A stretch of DNA of 64,000 nt from Diplosphaera chodatii. Its lineage: Eukaryota; Chlorophyta; Trebouxiophyceae; Prasiolales; Stichococcaceae. A program made the position numbers and the translations under genes. The notes beneath the pieces were generated by a model. The model made no database searches, was not told where the DNA came from, and was given only the letters and a program-made list of their open reading frames with translations. The stretch spans positions 1,984,001 to 2,048,000 of the forward strand of contig JAALGY010000038.1 of NCBI GenBank assembly GCA_032358165.1, read 5' to 3'. Below, in pieces: positions 1-10,833 of the stretch (position 1 is its first letter; each line of letters starts with the position of its first letter).

Positions 1-2067
1 GACGCGACACCTACAGACCCAACTCGTTTCAGGATGTTATAGATGATGCAACAACAGCAGTGCTTGCCGGCATTGAGGATGGCCTCACACGCATGGAGGT
101 CGAGCTGCCGTCGGTTGGCGTTGACAGTAAGTGATCACACCACGGGCGAATCAAGGGGTGCAAGGTCACGTTTGGCATCGTGCTGCTGCAGCAGTCTGAC
201 TGTGTACATGGTGCATCGCTAGGCTACAAGGGGGCCTCAGACATGTATATCGACACAAATGTTCAGCTGGCGATTGCGGCAGCACGGCAGGTGGGTTGTA
301 TGGCACGTGGCAAGCGTTAGGAGGTGGCGGTGCATGCACTGCAGATCATTGGTGGCAGTTGCTGGCAACCGAATATTGCTGGCAACCCGTGCTGCAGATC
401 CGGAAAGCGGGCAAGACGGTGCACATTGTGGTGCCCGATGCAACAGAGTTCAAGCGCTCCTACCAGCTGTGAGCTCCTATACTATTCCTCGCCCAGATTG
501 CATCTCATTTGGCTGTGTCGGGTGGTCCAGAAGCCCTGATAGGCTAATGCCATCCACCTCCGCCATGCAGATCGAAGTCAGCGCTCGACTTGTCGCCAGG
601 CGTGACGATGGGATACCTCACGGAGGATAAGCGCAGCATCGTCGGTGCCTTTGGCTCGTTGTTCAGGCGCGGTGGCAGCGGTGCGGAGGTCAACCAGCAG
701 CAGTCGCAGGCGGCGGCAAAGGCAGATGTGTTCCTGGCGGTAGGCCTTCCCCCTTTGCAGTGTAGGCTCATGCATGGCGGCTGGCCAAGTGCTTTATCCC
801 CTGGGCTGTGATTGCTCCAGCCCCCCACTGACTCTTGCAAACAACATGCCCAACCTACATGGTGCACGTCATGTTTTGCATCTTTGTGCCGTACAGGTCA
901 ACGCGTCAACAGTGGAGCTCGTGGACCTGGAGACGTATGTGAACGAGGTGGTGCAGGGCAAGCCCATGGTACTGTGGAACCTGGAGCTGGACACGCTGCG
1001 TGCTGACCTGGGTGAGGTTCATAATCAAACATGGAGGGCCAGCCTCTTTGATCTATGTACATCTGATGATGAATGTGCTAGGTCACAAGGCCATAGCACG
1101 TGCTTGTGATCTCGCGGTCAGGCGTAGCTTGTACTTGTACCATGTCCAGTAGGAGCGCCTGAGTTCGCTCCTCTAGCCTGGCTTGGTGGTTTGCACCAGC
1201 TGTTCGTTGCGACGGTGGACCTGTGCTTAGCGTACCTGGTGGCTGCAGGGCTGCTGGGCTTCCCCCCAAAGGACCTGCAGTATCGCTTCCTGGCGGGGTT
1301 CACTCCGGTGTTCTACATCAGGCAGCGCGACTACTCCAAGGTGTGGTGGCAGGGGGCCATGTTGCACTCATTGCAAAATGCTGATTGTCTGCAGTTGGTC
1401 GAATCTTTTGACCCCCACCGTCTTACATGTTCAAGTCCGTTGTGTCCTGCAGTCTGTTTCTGTGGCACCATACATCATCAACTACAGCGGGGCACTTTTC
1501 CGAGAGTACCCTGGCCCCTGGCAGGTGCTTGGTGCCTGTGTGCCCATACCCAACCTGTACATCATACGTATATGTGTGCCTGTGAACCTGCTCGCAACCA
1601 TACGATGATATGTTCGTGTTGCTGCAGGTCATGCTGCGGCAGCAGGATGGTACTGGGACATATGTTTGTGTTTCAGAGGATCGGCAGCGCTTCAACTTGG
1701 GCAATGTGAGGCAGCTCATCCAACGTCCTGATTCTGCCACCATGCTGTAGATGCTCACAAAACACTGGACTGGTGTAGCACCGTGCACATCTGCTGAGAG
1801 CAAGCAAATGTGCATGATGTGCAGTTCAAAGAGGAGCTCATGATCGCCATGGGCCTGAACACGGAGGAGGAGGGCAGCCCCATGGCCTTCTTCAGGCGGG
1901 GCTATAAGGTAACGTTTGTAATGTTACTGTTGTGTACATTGTCCACAAGTTCTAACTTTCAGGTGGATGCATGGGGGTTCACATGATGATGCGGAGATTG
2001 CTTGCAGACATCAACATGGTGGGAGGACGCCTACTCAGAAGAGGAGTCTCATGACTGGAGGCGGTAG
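1..2067 (+). CDS. DUF1995 protein, LPA3-like photosystem II assembly factor (5' partial)
   Basis: The reading frame is open at base 1 ([20 protein letters not shown]), so the start lies outside the window. The remaining exons join to give, in order, [20 protein letters not shown], a [20 protein letters not shown] segment, [77 protein letters not shown] and a C-terminal [18 protein letters not shown] before the TAG at 2065-2067. This order fits the DUF1995 domain. Plant members include LPA3, a stromal protein needed to assemble CP43 into photosystem II; that role is family knowledge. Another DUF1995 paralogue cannot be excluded because the N-terminus is missing. At least seven introns interrupt the gene. 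It converges on the MsrA gene 213 bp downstream. Confidence 0.75.
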
Positions 2068-2280
2068 TGGGAGGGAATGCACCTATGTCTGATGACGCAG
2101 CGGCATACAAAGCCTGATGGCAGGGCACAAAGAGGAACATGCGACGGTTTACACCTGCCAGGGCACTACACTACCAAAGGCGATCAATACGCTGACAACC
2201 AGACATACAACTGGTAACTGTATCGGTCCCACAATAACATACTGAGCGACACAAGGACCACCTGACTGTCCGCGCAACCC

Positions 2281-3084
2281 TCAGCCATAGCAACGGATGC
2301 GTGATGAAGCACCCTTGCTGGCATCCTGGCCACCCTTCTCCAAGTACTGCTGATGGTAGTCCTCTGCCAGCCAGTAGTCTCCGGCGGGAACCAGCTCGAC
2401 GACGACCTCCTTGCCAGCCACCGGGCGCCATGACCCATCCTTCAGCTTGGCGTTGATCTCTGCCATCATCTTCTCGGCTGCGGCCTTCTGCTCATCGTTG
2501 TGGTAAGCGATCTGGCTGCGATACTGGCTGCCCGAGTCATTCCCTTGCCTGTTCTTTGTTGTGGGGTCTGTCCGCTCGAAAAAAACCTCTAGGAGGCGCT
2601 CATAGGTTGTCTCCTTTGGATCGAAGTACACCTGCACTGCCTCTGCATGACCGGTGCCGCCGCCGCACACTGCCTGATAGCTGGGTGCCTCGACTTGGCC
2701 CTGCGTGTAGCCCACCGAGGTGTGCGTCACTCCCGGCTCACGCTGGAACGCGAGCTCCAGGCCCCAGAAGCAGCCGCCCGCGAACGTGGCGATGTCCTGG
2801 CCGGCTGGTGGCGACTTTGGCGCCAGTTCCGTCTTTGCCTGCTGCATGAAGCCCCGTCCCCACGCAAACACGCCCGTAGTAGCTAGGACCTGGCGATGGC
2901 TCTGCGAGCGGGCGAACGATGCCCCTGCGCTGCGCAGGAATGCTGACGACCCGGAGCTGAGAGTCCTGAAGGATGCACCGCCCACCTGACCGCCGAAGGG
3001 CTGTGCTGCACGGGCGCCTGGCAACAGTCTGACAGCACGAGCAACTGATGCAGTTGACACCCCGGCACAGATGCGAGCTGCCAT
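2281..3084 (-). CDS. MSRA: Peptide-methionine (S)-S-oxide reductase MsrA, organellar
   Basis: A single uninterrupted frame of 267 residues starts at the ATG at 3084-3082 and ends with TGA at 2281. The signature GGCFWGLE lies at residues 103-110, with catalytic Cys105 encoded by TGC. Downstream are GYTQG, the conserved GTGHAEAVQVYFDP block and the SQYRSQIAY motif. The C-terminal RCYG probably supplies a resolving Cys (265). Residues 1-90 are rich in Ala, Ser and Arg and look like a chloroplast or mitochondrial transit peptide. The enzyme reduces methionine-S-sulfoxide in proteins with thioredoxin-derived electrons. It has no intron, unlike almost all its neighbours. Chlamydomonas has a selenocysteine MsrA; this one is the ordinary cysteine form. 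Confidence 0.96.
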   Translation of the reverse strand: MAARICAGVSTASVARAVRLLPGARAAQPFGGQVGGASFRTLSSGSSAFLRSAGASFARSQSHRQVLATTGVFAWGRGFMQQAKTELAPKSPPAGQDIATFAGGCFWGLELAFQREPGVTHTSVGYTQGQVEAPSYQAVCGGGTGHAEAVQVYFDPKETTYERLLEVFFERTDPTTKNRQGNDSGSQYRSQIAYHNDEQKAAAEKMMAEINAKLKDGSWRPVAGKEVVVELVPAGDYWLAEDYHQQYLEKGGQDASKGASSRIRCYG

Positions 3085-3260
3085 GAGCAGTATATAAGAT
3101 GTGTCTAGAGGTGCGTGATGCTGAATGCGCTTCTGCGGATGTGACCTTCAGCTGCACATGCTCTGTTGCATGAGGCGACATCTGTGACGTGGCAAACAGG
3201 CTTCGATGCTTCTATTGCGTCCAGCTTCCATATCACCGAGGTGCGTGTCCACGTGCCTAG

Positions 3261-5205
3261 TCATCCTTCAGGCCGGTTCACCCAGAGGTCATACAGCCAG
3301 ATGCTGAGAACCAACAGGCCAACCTCGAAAGCTAGCCGTCGCACAATCCTGAACTTCAGATCACCCCGCTGCCGCCGACGGCCCGCCAGGTCACGAAACA
3401 ACAACTTGCCGTGATGCTCTGTCAGTGCGTGCACGACGCCAGAAAGGTGCCCCTTGCCAACAATCCCGACGACCGCATGGCTGCCGTTCACCTGCAAGCA
3501 TGCACCATGTCACACCTGGGCATACCCTGCAAAGCCGCGCTCGTTCCAATATACTCGATGCAGCGGTGCTCACGGCTGACAAGCAGTGCGCACCGCTTTG
3601 CTTCGAGACAGCGACCATGCCAGGTACACGTCGCGTTCGTGTAGCAGGGGCAGCATGACTTCCGGGAAGCGGTCGCTGAACTCCGCCAACATGGCAGAGA
3701 TGGCTGCACATACCAGACACACGTCTCAGCCGTTCATGCGTGCACTTGCTGTGGGCGCCAGAGAAATGCTGCAGGTGACAGGCTGCACTGGGCTTGGGAG
3801 TTACTGGCCTGAATCCGATTTCATGCGCTCAATTGATGCGGCGTCGAATCCCATGGCCGGCCGCGCAAATGCCGCCTGCACATTGGCATGCAAGCTGCTT
3901 GAGTAGATGGACAAGCAGCCAGCAGCAAGCCACATCAGGACACACTCGGACGTTCAGAGCTGCCCCAGCCACCCAAAAGCCCTTGCGCACCCCGAGCAAT
4001 GGCTGGACACTGAGGCAGGCGCCTGGTCCCGGACCTGCGTGAGGCCGCGCAGCAGCTGCAGGCGGCGGCGCCAGCCGAGGGCCGCCCATGCGCGCTGCAG
4101 CGACACCTCGATCGGCCGGTCGCCCAGCACCAGCTGCGCACCGCACGCCTCGGCCGCCTCCCGCGCCGCCACAAACTCCGCGCCCGCCTGCAACCCGACC
4201 TGTATGAGGGGACCATGGAAAGAGACATCAGCTGCATGGCCACCATGCTGCGAGCAGGGGAGCATGCACAAGGTCCTGGCTCTCTGAGCCCGTCAGGCGC
4301 TTAGGCCGGCCCGTGCAGTGGTGCCACACGCATGATGGTGCCACATGCATGAAGAGACAAAGCTGCATTTGCACCTCGCTGCCAAGGTCACGTGTCGCTC
4401 GTGCCAGCAGCAGGCGCAGTACGAGTGCCGGGCCGCCGCCCAGCTGCAGCAAGCGGCTGGCTACCTCCATGAAGCTGCTGCCGCTGCAAAAGCATTTGCA
4501 TGACTTGCATGGTCGATATGGTTCGGAGACATGCATGTTGGCTCACTCTCTGCAGCTCAAATGGCCCAGAGGCCTGGGTGCTAGCTTCGAGTTGCTTGCT
4601 GCACAAACTCACCCAGCCTGAAACTGGCCTTTTGATTGCGCGCCAGCCTCCCCAGGGGCCTCATACATGATCCCCGCCCGGCTGCGGCACAGCTCCACGA
4701 CCACATTCTGCGGTCGCACCGCCGCGACGAGGCGCTTTGCGTCACGAGCCGACTTGTCGCTGAGGTGTGCGGTGCCAAGGATCAGTATCACCTCTGGCTC
4801 GCGGTAGCCGTCCGTGCGCCGCTCCACATACAAAGCCGGACGCTGCACCACTACAAGAGAGCCTGCAAAGCGCGGAGCGTGCGTCTCACTTTGCAGTAAG
4901 GCAGACGACCAGTCTGTGCGTTGTGCAACAACGCCTGAACATGTGTCAAAGCACTCATCAGGATGCGCATCACGCCGTACTACGTACTGACCTTCTGTTG
5001 CAAGGTCCTTCAGCTCAGGGTGGTGCTGCTCGATGAACTGCAAGGATCCTGCGACCTTCTCACGGTAGTCGTAACCCAGCGGAGGCGGCGTCACGGTCGC
5101 CTGGACTGCTACTGCCTTGTGTGCGACGCTGCGCTGCGGCGGCAGACCAATGAAGCTCTGCGAGATGTGCAAGCTGCTGCGGCCGCTCAGTATGTATGAA
5201 TGCAT
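3261..5205 (-). CDS. TraB-domain protein (plant/animal TRABD-like)
   Basis: The most telling exon reads VILILGTAHLSDKSARDAKR then NVVVELCRSRAGIMY, which is the N-terminal TraB signature (GTAHxS, VELCxxR). Further exons downstream on the minus strand give a helical segment (MEVASRLLQLGGGPALVLRL), GLQAGAEFVAAREAAEACGA followed by QLVLGDRPIEVSLQRAWAAL, then FSDRFPEVMLPLLHERDVYL. The last exon contains GIVGKGHLSGV (conserved GxGH) and a C-terminal hydrophobic anchor (EVGLLVLSIWLYDLWVN) before the TGA at 3261. I chose the ATG at 5205 because it opens a Ser/Arg-rich stretch resembling a transit peptide; upstream in-frame Met codons also exist. TraB proteins are predicted peptidase-fold membrane proteins at mitochondria or ER whose activity is not established. 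Exon edges are approximate. Confidence 0.85.
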
Positions 5206-5525
5206 CCGAGATCGACACAACCCCGATTGTAATTCCTGTTTGCGCAAACAATGTTCACCTGCACCCGCACTCACCAAGATCAAAAATTGCCTGCGTGGCA
5301 TCGATCCGACCAACTGCGTGACAAACGCGACTTGCATTGCTGTTGGCCATTGTGCGGCATGCACACGATCATGACGCGAGCATGATTCTGTGCTGTAGCT
5401 CCAGACCAGCCTCGCAGCTCTGTACGGCCCAGCGTCAGGTGATCAGCAATGGCCCCAAGATGCATGCGCATGCATATGACATGCACGCAAGGATTTTATC
5501 CTGTGACCCTTTGTCTTCCAAACGC
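5206..5525. promoter_or_regulatory. Divergent intergenic region between TraB-domain gene and CLC channel
   Basis: This 320-bp gap separates two genes transcribed away from each other, so both promoters should lie here. No TATA box stands out. It contains a perfect 16-bp palindrome, atgcatgcgcatgcat, at 5460-5475, built from the TGCATGC unit that recurs across the window's non-coding DNA. The real 5' end of the TraB gene may reach into the first part of the gap. Confidence 0.4.
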
Positions 5526-8500
5526 ATGCAGGTTGAACGTCTGAGACTGTCGCCCGTCCGATCTGTGCACAGCCAGCGACGATCAGCAGCTGTGCAGTCA
5601 TTGGTGACATCAGCGGTGCGGCGATCATGGCAGTGCATTCTGTCGAACCGTTTGGTTGCACCTCGACCACTTCGGTCTTTCAGATCTTTTCCTCGCGACG
5701 ATATCAGTACCTCGGCCCAGCGTGGCAATAACGGTGAGCCCCAAGCTTGCCGATGAGTGCCATGACCACTAGCCACATGCGCCGCTGATCAGCCTCTTTG
5801 GCACCCAGCAGGCGGTCCAAACGCCTCGGCGGACGACGAGCCGGAGGCAGTGGTGCTTCTGGTGGCATGTGGCATCGGTCTCTCCACCGGAGGCGGCGTT
5901 GTCTTGTTCAACTGGGCAATCCATGCCATTCAGGAGGTTGCCTGGGGACCAGTGCTGTTGTCCCAGGTAGGGTACCCGCGCGGCGCGCCGTGCATGCGAG
6001 TGCCGATGCCATGCCGGTTCAGCAAACACCATGTGGTGCCACTGTCACACTGCAGGGCGGGGAATGGGCACGCAGCATGCCAAAGGACAGCCTATGGCCT
6101 CTGATCATCGCGCCACCAGCCATAGGTGATGCATGCAATGCAATGTCTACGCATGTTCATCGCTGTAAACGCAGTCGAGTCATCATCGTAGTCAGCGTAT
6201 GCTCAACTTCTTGATCAACTTCTTGAGCATGTGGCATTGCACAGGCGGCATTCTGGTCAGCCTGCTCCAGCTGGCCTTTGGCGAGTTTGATGCACCACAG
6301 CAGACAGCAAGCAGCACCGTGCGGCAGCTCAGCAGCTCAGAGGCGGTACTGGACACTGCAAAGCAGGCAGCCACGCAAGCTGTTGACCCTGGCAGTCCCG
6401 CCGAACAGCCCCAGCAAGGTACTCGTTTGCAATTCACTTTGCGCAAAGCCGGATGACACCGACGCCTATGTTTGCTATGTCAACGACTGCTCTTTGACAA
6501 GTGGTGCAACGAGCACAGCTCTGATCCTCAGGCAACAGCCTGATGGCCTTGGGATCGGCTGCCTCCCTGCAGCGCATGCGGGGCACCCTACAGCAGGCGT
6601 GGCTCTTTCACTGCATGACTGCGTTTGGTGGACCCATTGTTCATTTGCAGTTTCACAGCAGGATGACCTCACCTGCGAGGACGACAGTGACACTTGTGAT
6701 TGCCACATGGACCGTCATCATCACCACCAACCTGATAACATGGCCATGAGGAGCAGCATGCCTGTGCTGCAGGTGGCCAGGCCACTGGTCAAAACCATCG
6801 CAGCAGCCATCAGCCTGGGCACGGGCGCCAGCCTGGGACCCGAGGGGCCGTCCGTGGAAATCGGCAAGGCGTTCGCCGATGGGCTGGGCAGCGTGCTGCG
6901 CAGCCGGCCCCGCCACATGCTGTCCCTTATGGCAGCCGGCTCCGGTGCAGGTAGATGGCAAAGCACAGCCTACACGATACTGTTTGTGATTGTACCACGA
7001 ATGCTGCTTCGAGACTATGCCATGTCTACGCGTGAGTAGGTATGACTGGAGCAAGAAGCTGAGAATGACGTCACGCAGGTGTGGCTGCGGGCTTCAACGC
7101 TCCGATCTCGGGTGTGTTCTTTGCGGTCGAGACCGTGTTGCGACGGCAGCCCGGTCCAGACGGCGAGAATGCAGATGACTCTGGCGTCACCGTGGCAATG
7201 GTACTTGCCATGTGTTCATCGCCATTTTGAACGTTCATTCTCGTATGATTCGACGGATACGAGTCCATTTAGTGTGTGCGAGATATGCTGGTAGATACGC
7301 TTGCAGCTTTTGGGCAGGCGGCAGTAGCCTTGGTGCTGATGCCATGCCGTTTGATGGAAGGCACCCTGCACGCAGGTGCTGCTCGCATCAGTGCTGGCGG
7401 CCGTAGTGTCCCAGGCGGGGCTGGGCTCAGCGCCGGCCTTCCGTGTGCCGGACTACACGCTGGCAACGCCCTTCGAGTTGCCGTTGTTCCTGGTGTTTGG
7501 CATCCTCTGCGGCGCCGTGTCAGCTGTGTCCACCTACAGCACTGAGGTAGATGCAGCACAGCAGTAGATGAGGCAATGCCGACTTGGCAACAACTGAGCA
7601 GACTCCGGTGTCAGCCCTGTTGTTGTTGGCCGAGCAAGGCGTGTTCAATTTCTGCAGGTGTCAACTGCGACATTTGCAGCGGTCAGACGCACAGGGTTTT
7701 CATCAGCGGGCCTTCCCATATTGGGGGGCCTGGCCACTGGCTGCTTTGCCGTATTCTTTCCGGAAGTGCTATATCAGGTGATGTGCTGCAGACTACTGCT
7801 AAGGAAACCACACTGTTGCATCCAGATGCAGAGGTGCTGGATACATGACATCGACGATCGGCAGCACAGCTGCAAATGGTAATGCCTCTCGGTGCAGGGT
7901 TTCAACAACGTGAACGCTGTGCTGAAGGGGGGTTCAGACTATGCTGCAGTTTTATTGCTGCAAATTTTGCTTGCAAAGATACTTGTCACGGCGCTCTGCA
8001 GAGGCTCAGGTGCGGACATGACGCAGGCTGTGGATGCCTGCTATGACTTGTCTTCCTGATGAAAGCGACAGCAATGGCCCGGGCAGTGCGATCATCGCAA
8101 TTGCAGGGCTTGTAGGGGGCATATATGCACCGAGCGTTTTCATGGGTGGGTCCCCGACCCCCTGAACTGCGTGCCTCACGCCTGGTCGGCAAACCTTGAT
8201 CTGCTTGCATCCGACGCTCCTGGCTATCTGCAGGTGCCACGCTGGGCTCAGCATTTGGTCTTGTAGCAGCCGACATTGCGCAGTCATTGGGCATCACACT
8301 CGCAGAGCCGCAGGCAAGTGCCGCCTGTGTCACATCGACGAAATGTTGTCGACGCACAAGTCTATGTTGCGCGCACTTACTAGTGGGTCACGTGCGTACA
8401 TGGTTCATTACTGCATGCAGGTGTATGCCCTTGTGGGCGTGGCATCAATGCTGGCTGCCAACTGCAGGGTGCCGCTCACTTCTGTGCTGTTGCTCTTCGA

Positions 8501-9495
8501 GCTCACGCGAGGTACAAATGTGTTCGTGTGTTCTGCCAGGAGCCAAGCGACTGCCATCCAAACCCTATCAGTTTGACGACACTGACACTTGCAGCACTCA
8601 TGGCATGCAGATTACTACATCATCATCCCCAGCCTCCTGTCAGTGGGCCTGAGCTTCTGGGCGGTGCAGTATGCGCTGCGGGGGCTGTCCTTCATGGCTT
8701 CGTATACTCCAGACTTCGTCGCTGGTAAAGCTCCTGTCCTCCTTCACTTGCTACATATGAAAGGGACTGCCTTGTAGCCTCCTCTCCCCAGCCCTCTGGC
8801 TGGGAAATCGCAGTAATGCAGCCTGGCAGCAGCAGCCAAGCGTATGCTAGTCCACCTGTTGCACCCTGCTGTCGCCCTGCATGCAGACGCCAGGTCAGAC
8901 GAGGGGCCGCCCTTCGAGGTGCGCAACAGCCTGCCGCTGCTGGGCATCGCCAGCATCCTGTCCTCTGCGGACAGCTCGGCAAAGGGCAAGGACGGCGTCC
9001 GGGCGGGTGCCAACTCCGGCCCGCAGCAGCACCGTGGCTCCGTCAACCTTGACTCCGCCATCCCACAGGTGGACCCCCAGGCCTGCTACACCTGACGTCA
9101 TTGCTCATGGCACCGGTGGACCTGACAATATCATTCATGCCCTGCATGCCCAGTTCATAACATCCCTTGTGCTGTGCAAACAGGTTATGGAGGTGCAGCC
9201 GCAGACGGTGCTTGATGTCAGTGTGCAGTGCGCCCTGGAGGACAGCTGCCTTGTGTTTTTTGACGACACCAGCATGGTTGACGCGCTGTCCGCCTTTGAC
9301 GACACCGGCAAGACCGTGGGCATGGTGCAGGTGGGCGATTCATGTTGCATTTGCTGGGGATGATGCTACACAGCGCTTGTGCAGCGGCACCAAAGCAAGT
9401 GCTCGTGTGTGGTGCAGGGTCCAGAGGGTGAGGTGCTGGGGGTGCTAACACGAGAGTCTGTGGTGCGGGCATTAGAAAATCAGCAGCAAAAGTAA
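5526..9495 (+). CDS. CLC-family chloride channel/antiporter, chloroplast CLC-e/f type
   Basis: The start chosen is the ATG at 5526, which opens an Arg/Ser-rich, transit-like first exon ending at 5733. Exon 2 begins at 5812 and gives EAVVLLVACGIGLSTGGG, the first CLC helix. Later exons carry SLGTGASLGPEGPSVEIGKA (the GxEGP motif with the gating Glu), AAGSGAGVAAGFNAPISGVF, a PILGGLATGCFAVFFPEVLY helix, SGLVGGIYAPSVFMGATLGS (third selectivity motif) and RVPLTSVLLLFELTRDYYII. A C-terminal region includes a CBS-like segment (VLGVLTRESVVRAL) and ends at TAA 9493-9495. I did not find the GSGIP motif of classical CLCs. The protein should move anions across an organelle membrane, probably thylakoid or envelope by analogy with plant CLC-e. 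More than ten introns are present and some internal edges are approximate. Confidence 0.92.
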
Positions 9496-9876
9496 ACGAG
9501 GCAGTCTTCAGATAGCACAGGCTGAGCGATACGTCATGGCATGAGAAGGAGCTGAGAAGAGAGCGAGCTGGGAACTTGCAACGAACACCGCAATTGCTTG
9601 CATGTTGTCTGAACGCATGCAACGCTGCCAACCGTGAGACCATAAGCTTAGTCGCACAGGATGTAGACAAACATGTAAAACGCTTGGACGTTCATGTGCT
9701 GGCATGAAGCGCTGCAATGACCCTGCATTTCGCACAGATGGAATGTCACAACATGCAGCAGACCGTCAATCGGCAAACAATCTTCGATACTTCGACTGGA
9801 GCTAGCATGGTAGCCTACCGTGCACAAAGCTCATTGCACGCATCTACTCCAACGTCCCCCTCCTGGCTGCTGGCTC
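9496..9876. other. Convergent intergenic region (CLC / CHCH-like gene)
   Basis: These 381 bp lie between two stop codons on opposite strands and probably hold both 3' UTRs. No open frame with a family resemblance, RNA gene or repeat was seen. Confidence 0.5.
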
Positions 9877-10460
9877 TCACTGCGTGACATCAATGCCAAG
9901 CCGCTTCAAGCATCCCCGCATCTCCTCAACCTGCAATGAGTAAACACTGCATGTCAGTATGCCGAAGGTAGCAACAGAGAGCGCGCAGCGATAGGTTTCA
10001 TGGCTGCAGCCAGTGCCTCATTCACTGATGCTGCCAAAAGCCGCAGGTCACCGGCAATTGCTTTGCTCATCTACATGCCGCGTTTGTACCTGCTTGCTGC
10101 ATTTATCTAGCACAATGTCGCCGCGTGCCAGTGATGCAGTGTAGCATGCCTGGTATTCAGCTGCCGCAAGTGGGCTTGCAAGCTCCGAGTACCGCTCCAA
10201 CAGCCGCACCTACACGAGTCAAGGTGCAGCAGGTCGCATCATAGGTTGCTGTGCACCTGTGCCCTTTTGCGTTCAACTCATGCCAAATAACAGCGTATAC
10301 GAATGTTGTGTACCTCAAGCTGTCTGCAGCTGGTGCCGTCGCCGCCGTGCGCCTTGAGGCAGGCCTGGTATGCCTTGCGCTCGGATCGCAGGCGCTTCCG
10401 GAGGTGCTCCTGCTCGGCTTGCGGCAGGTGGGTGCTACTGCGGCTGGTGAATGGCCACAT
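9877..10460 (-). CDS. Small CHCH-like protein (about 105 aa)
   Basis: Three exons join in frame. Exon 1 starts at the ATG at 10460 (MWPFTSRSSTHL) and continues LRKRLRSERKAYQACLKAHG then GDGTSCRQLE. Exon 2 reads VRLLERYSELASPLAAAEYQ then ACYTASLARGDIVLDKCSKQ. Exon 3 is VEEMRGCLKRLGIDVTQ with TGA at 9877. The spacing CSKQVEEMRGC is a Cx9C pair, and CLKAHGGDGTSC is a near-miss (Cx10C). Small helical proteins with such pairs are often imported into the mitochondrial intermembrane space by Mia40 and act in cytochrome oxidase or complex I assembly. I infer that class only, and cannot name the member. It is divergent from MND1, 373 bp away. Confidence 0.6.
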
Positions 10461-10833
10461 GGGTCAAATCGAACGCCCGTAGGTCCAATACAACAGCTGT
10501 CTTGTAGGCATGCAGGGAACAGCCTTGCACTGATGTGCGCAGCGCCACTTCCTGTGTCAAGATTGCCACACTCTGCAGCGCGCCACGGAATGGCAGCCGC
10601 AACCCAGCAAGCAGAACACTGCACGAGATCACGCGGGTAAAATGCTGTGGGTCAGCGCCGTGTTTGGACTTGTACCGATGTGCAGTAGGCGGCAGGAAGT
10701 TCCTAGCCTGCTGCGCGTGCTGCGCGCCTGGGATGTTGCCTGTTGATCAACTTTGTTGCCGTGCCTGGAAGCATCCATGCAATGCGTCTGAGTGCAGAAG
10801 CTAAGCGCTACGGTATATTGCTGACCCAATGCA
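10461..10833. promoter_or_regulatory. Divergent intergenic region between CHCH-like gene and MND1
   Basis: This 373-bp gap should hold both promoters. Short open frames exist but none resembles a protein family. No clear core promoter element was recognised. Confidence 0.35.

Noticed and set aside
2281..3084. Selenocysteine in MsrA
   Set aside because: The catalytic codon is TGC and the frame has no internal TGA.
6199..6230. Inverted repeat atgctcaa...ttgagcat around a doubled tcaacttcttga
   Set aside because: It lies inside a CLC intron, the arms are only 8 bp and the centre is imperfect. It is probably a chance duplication.
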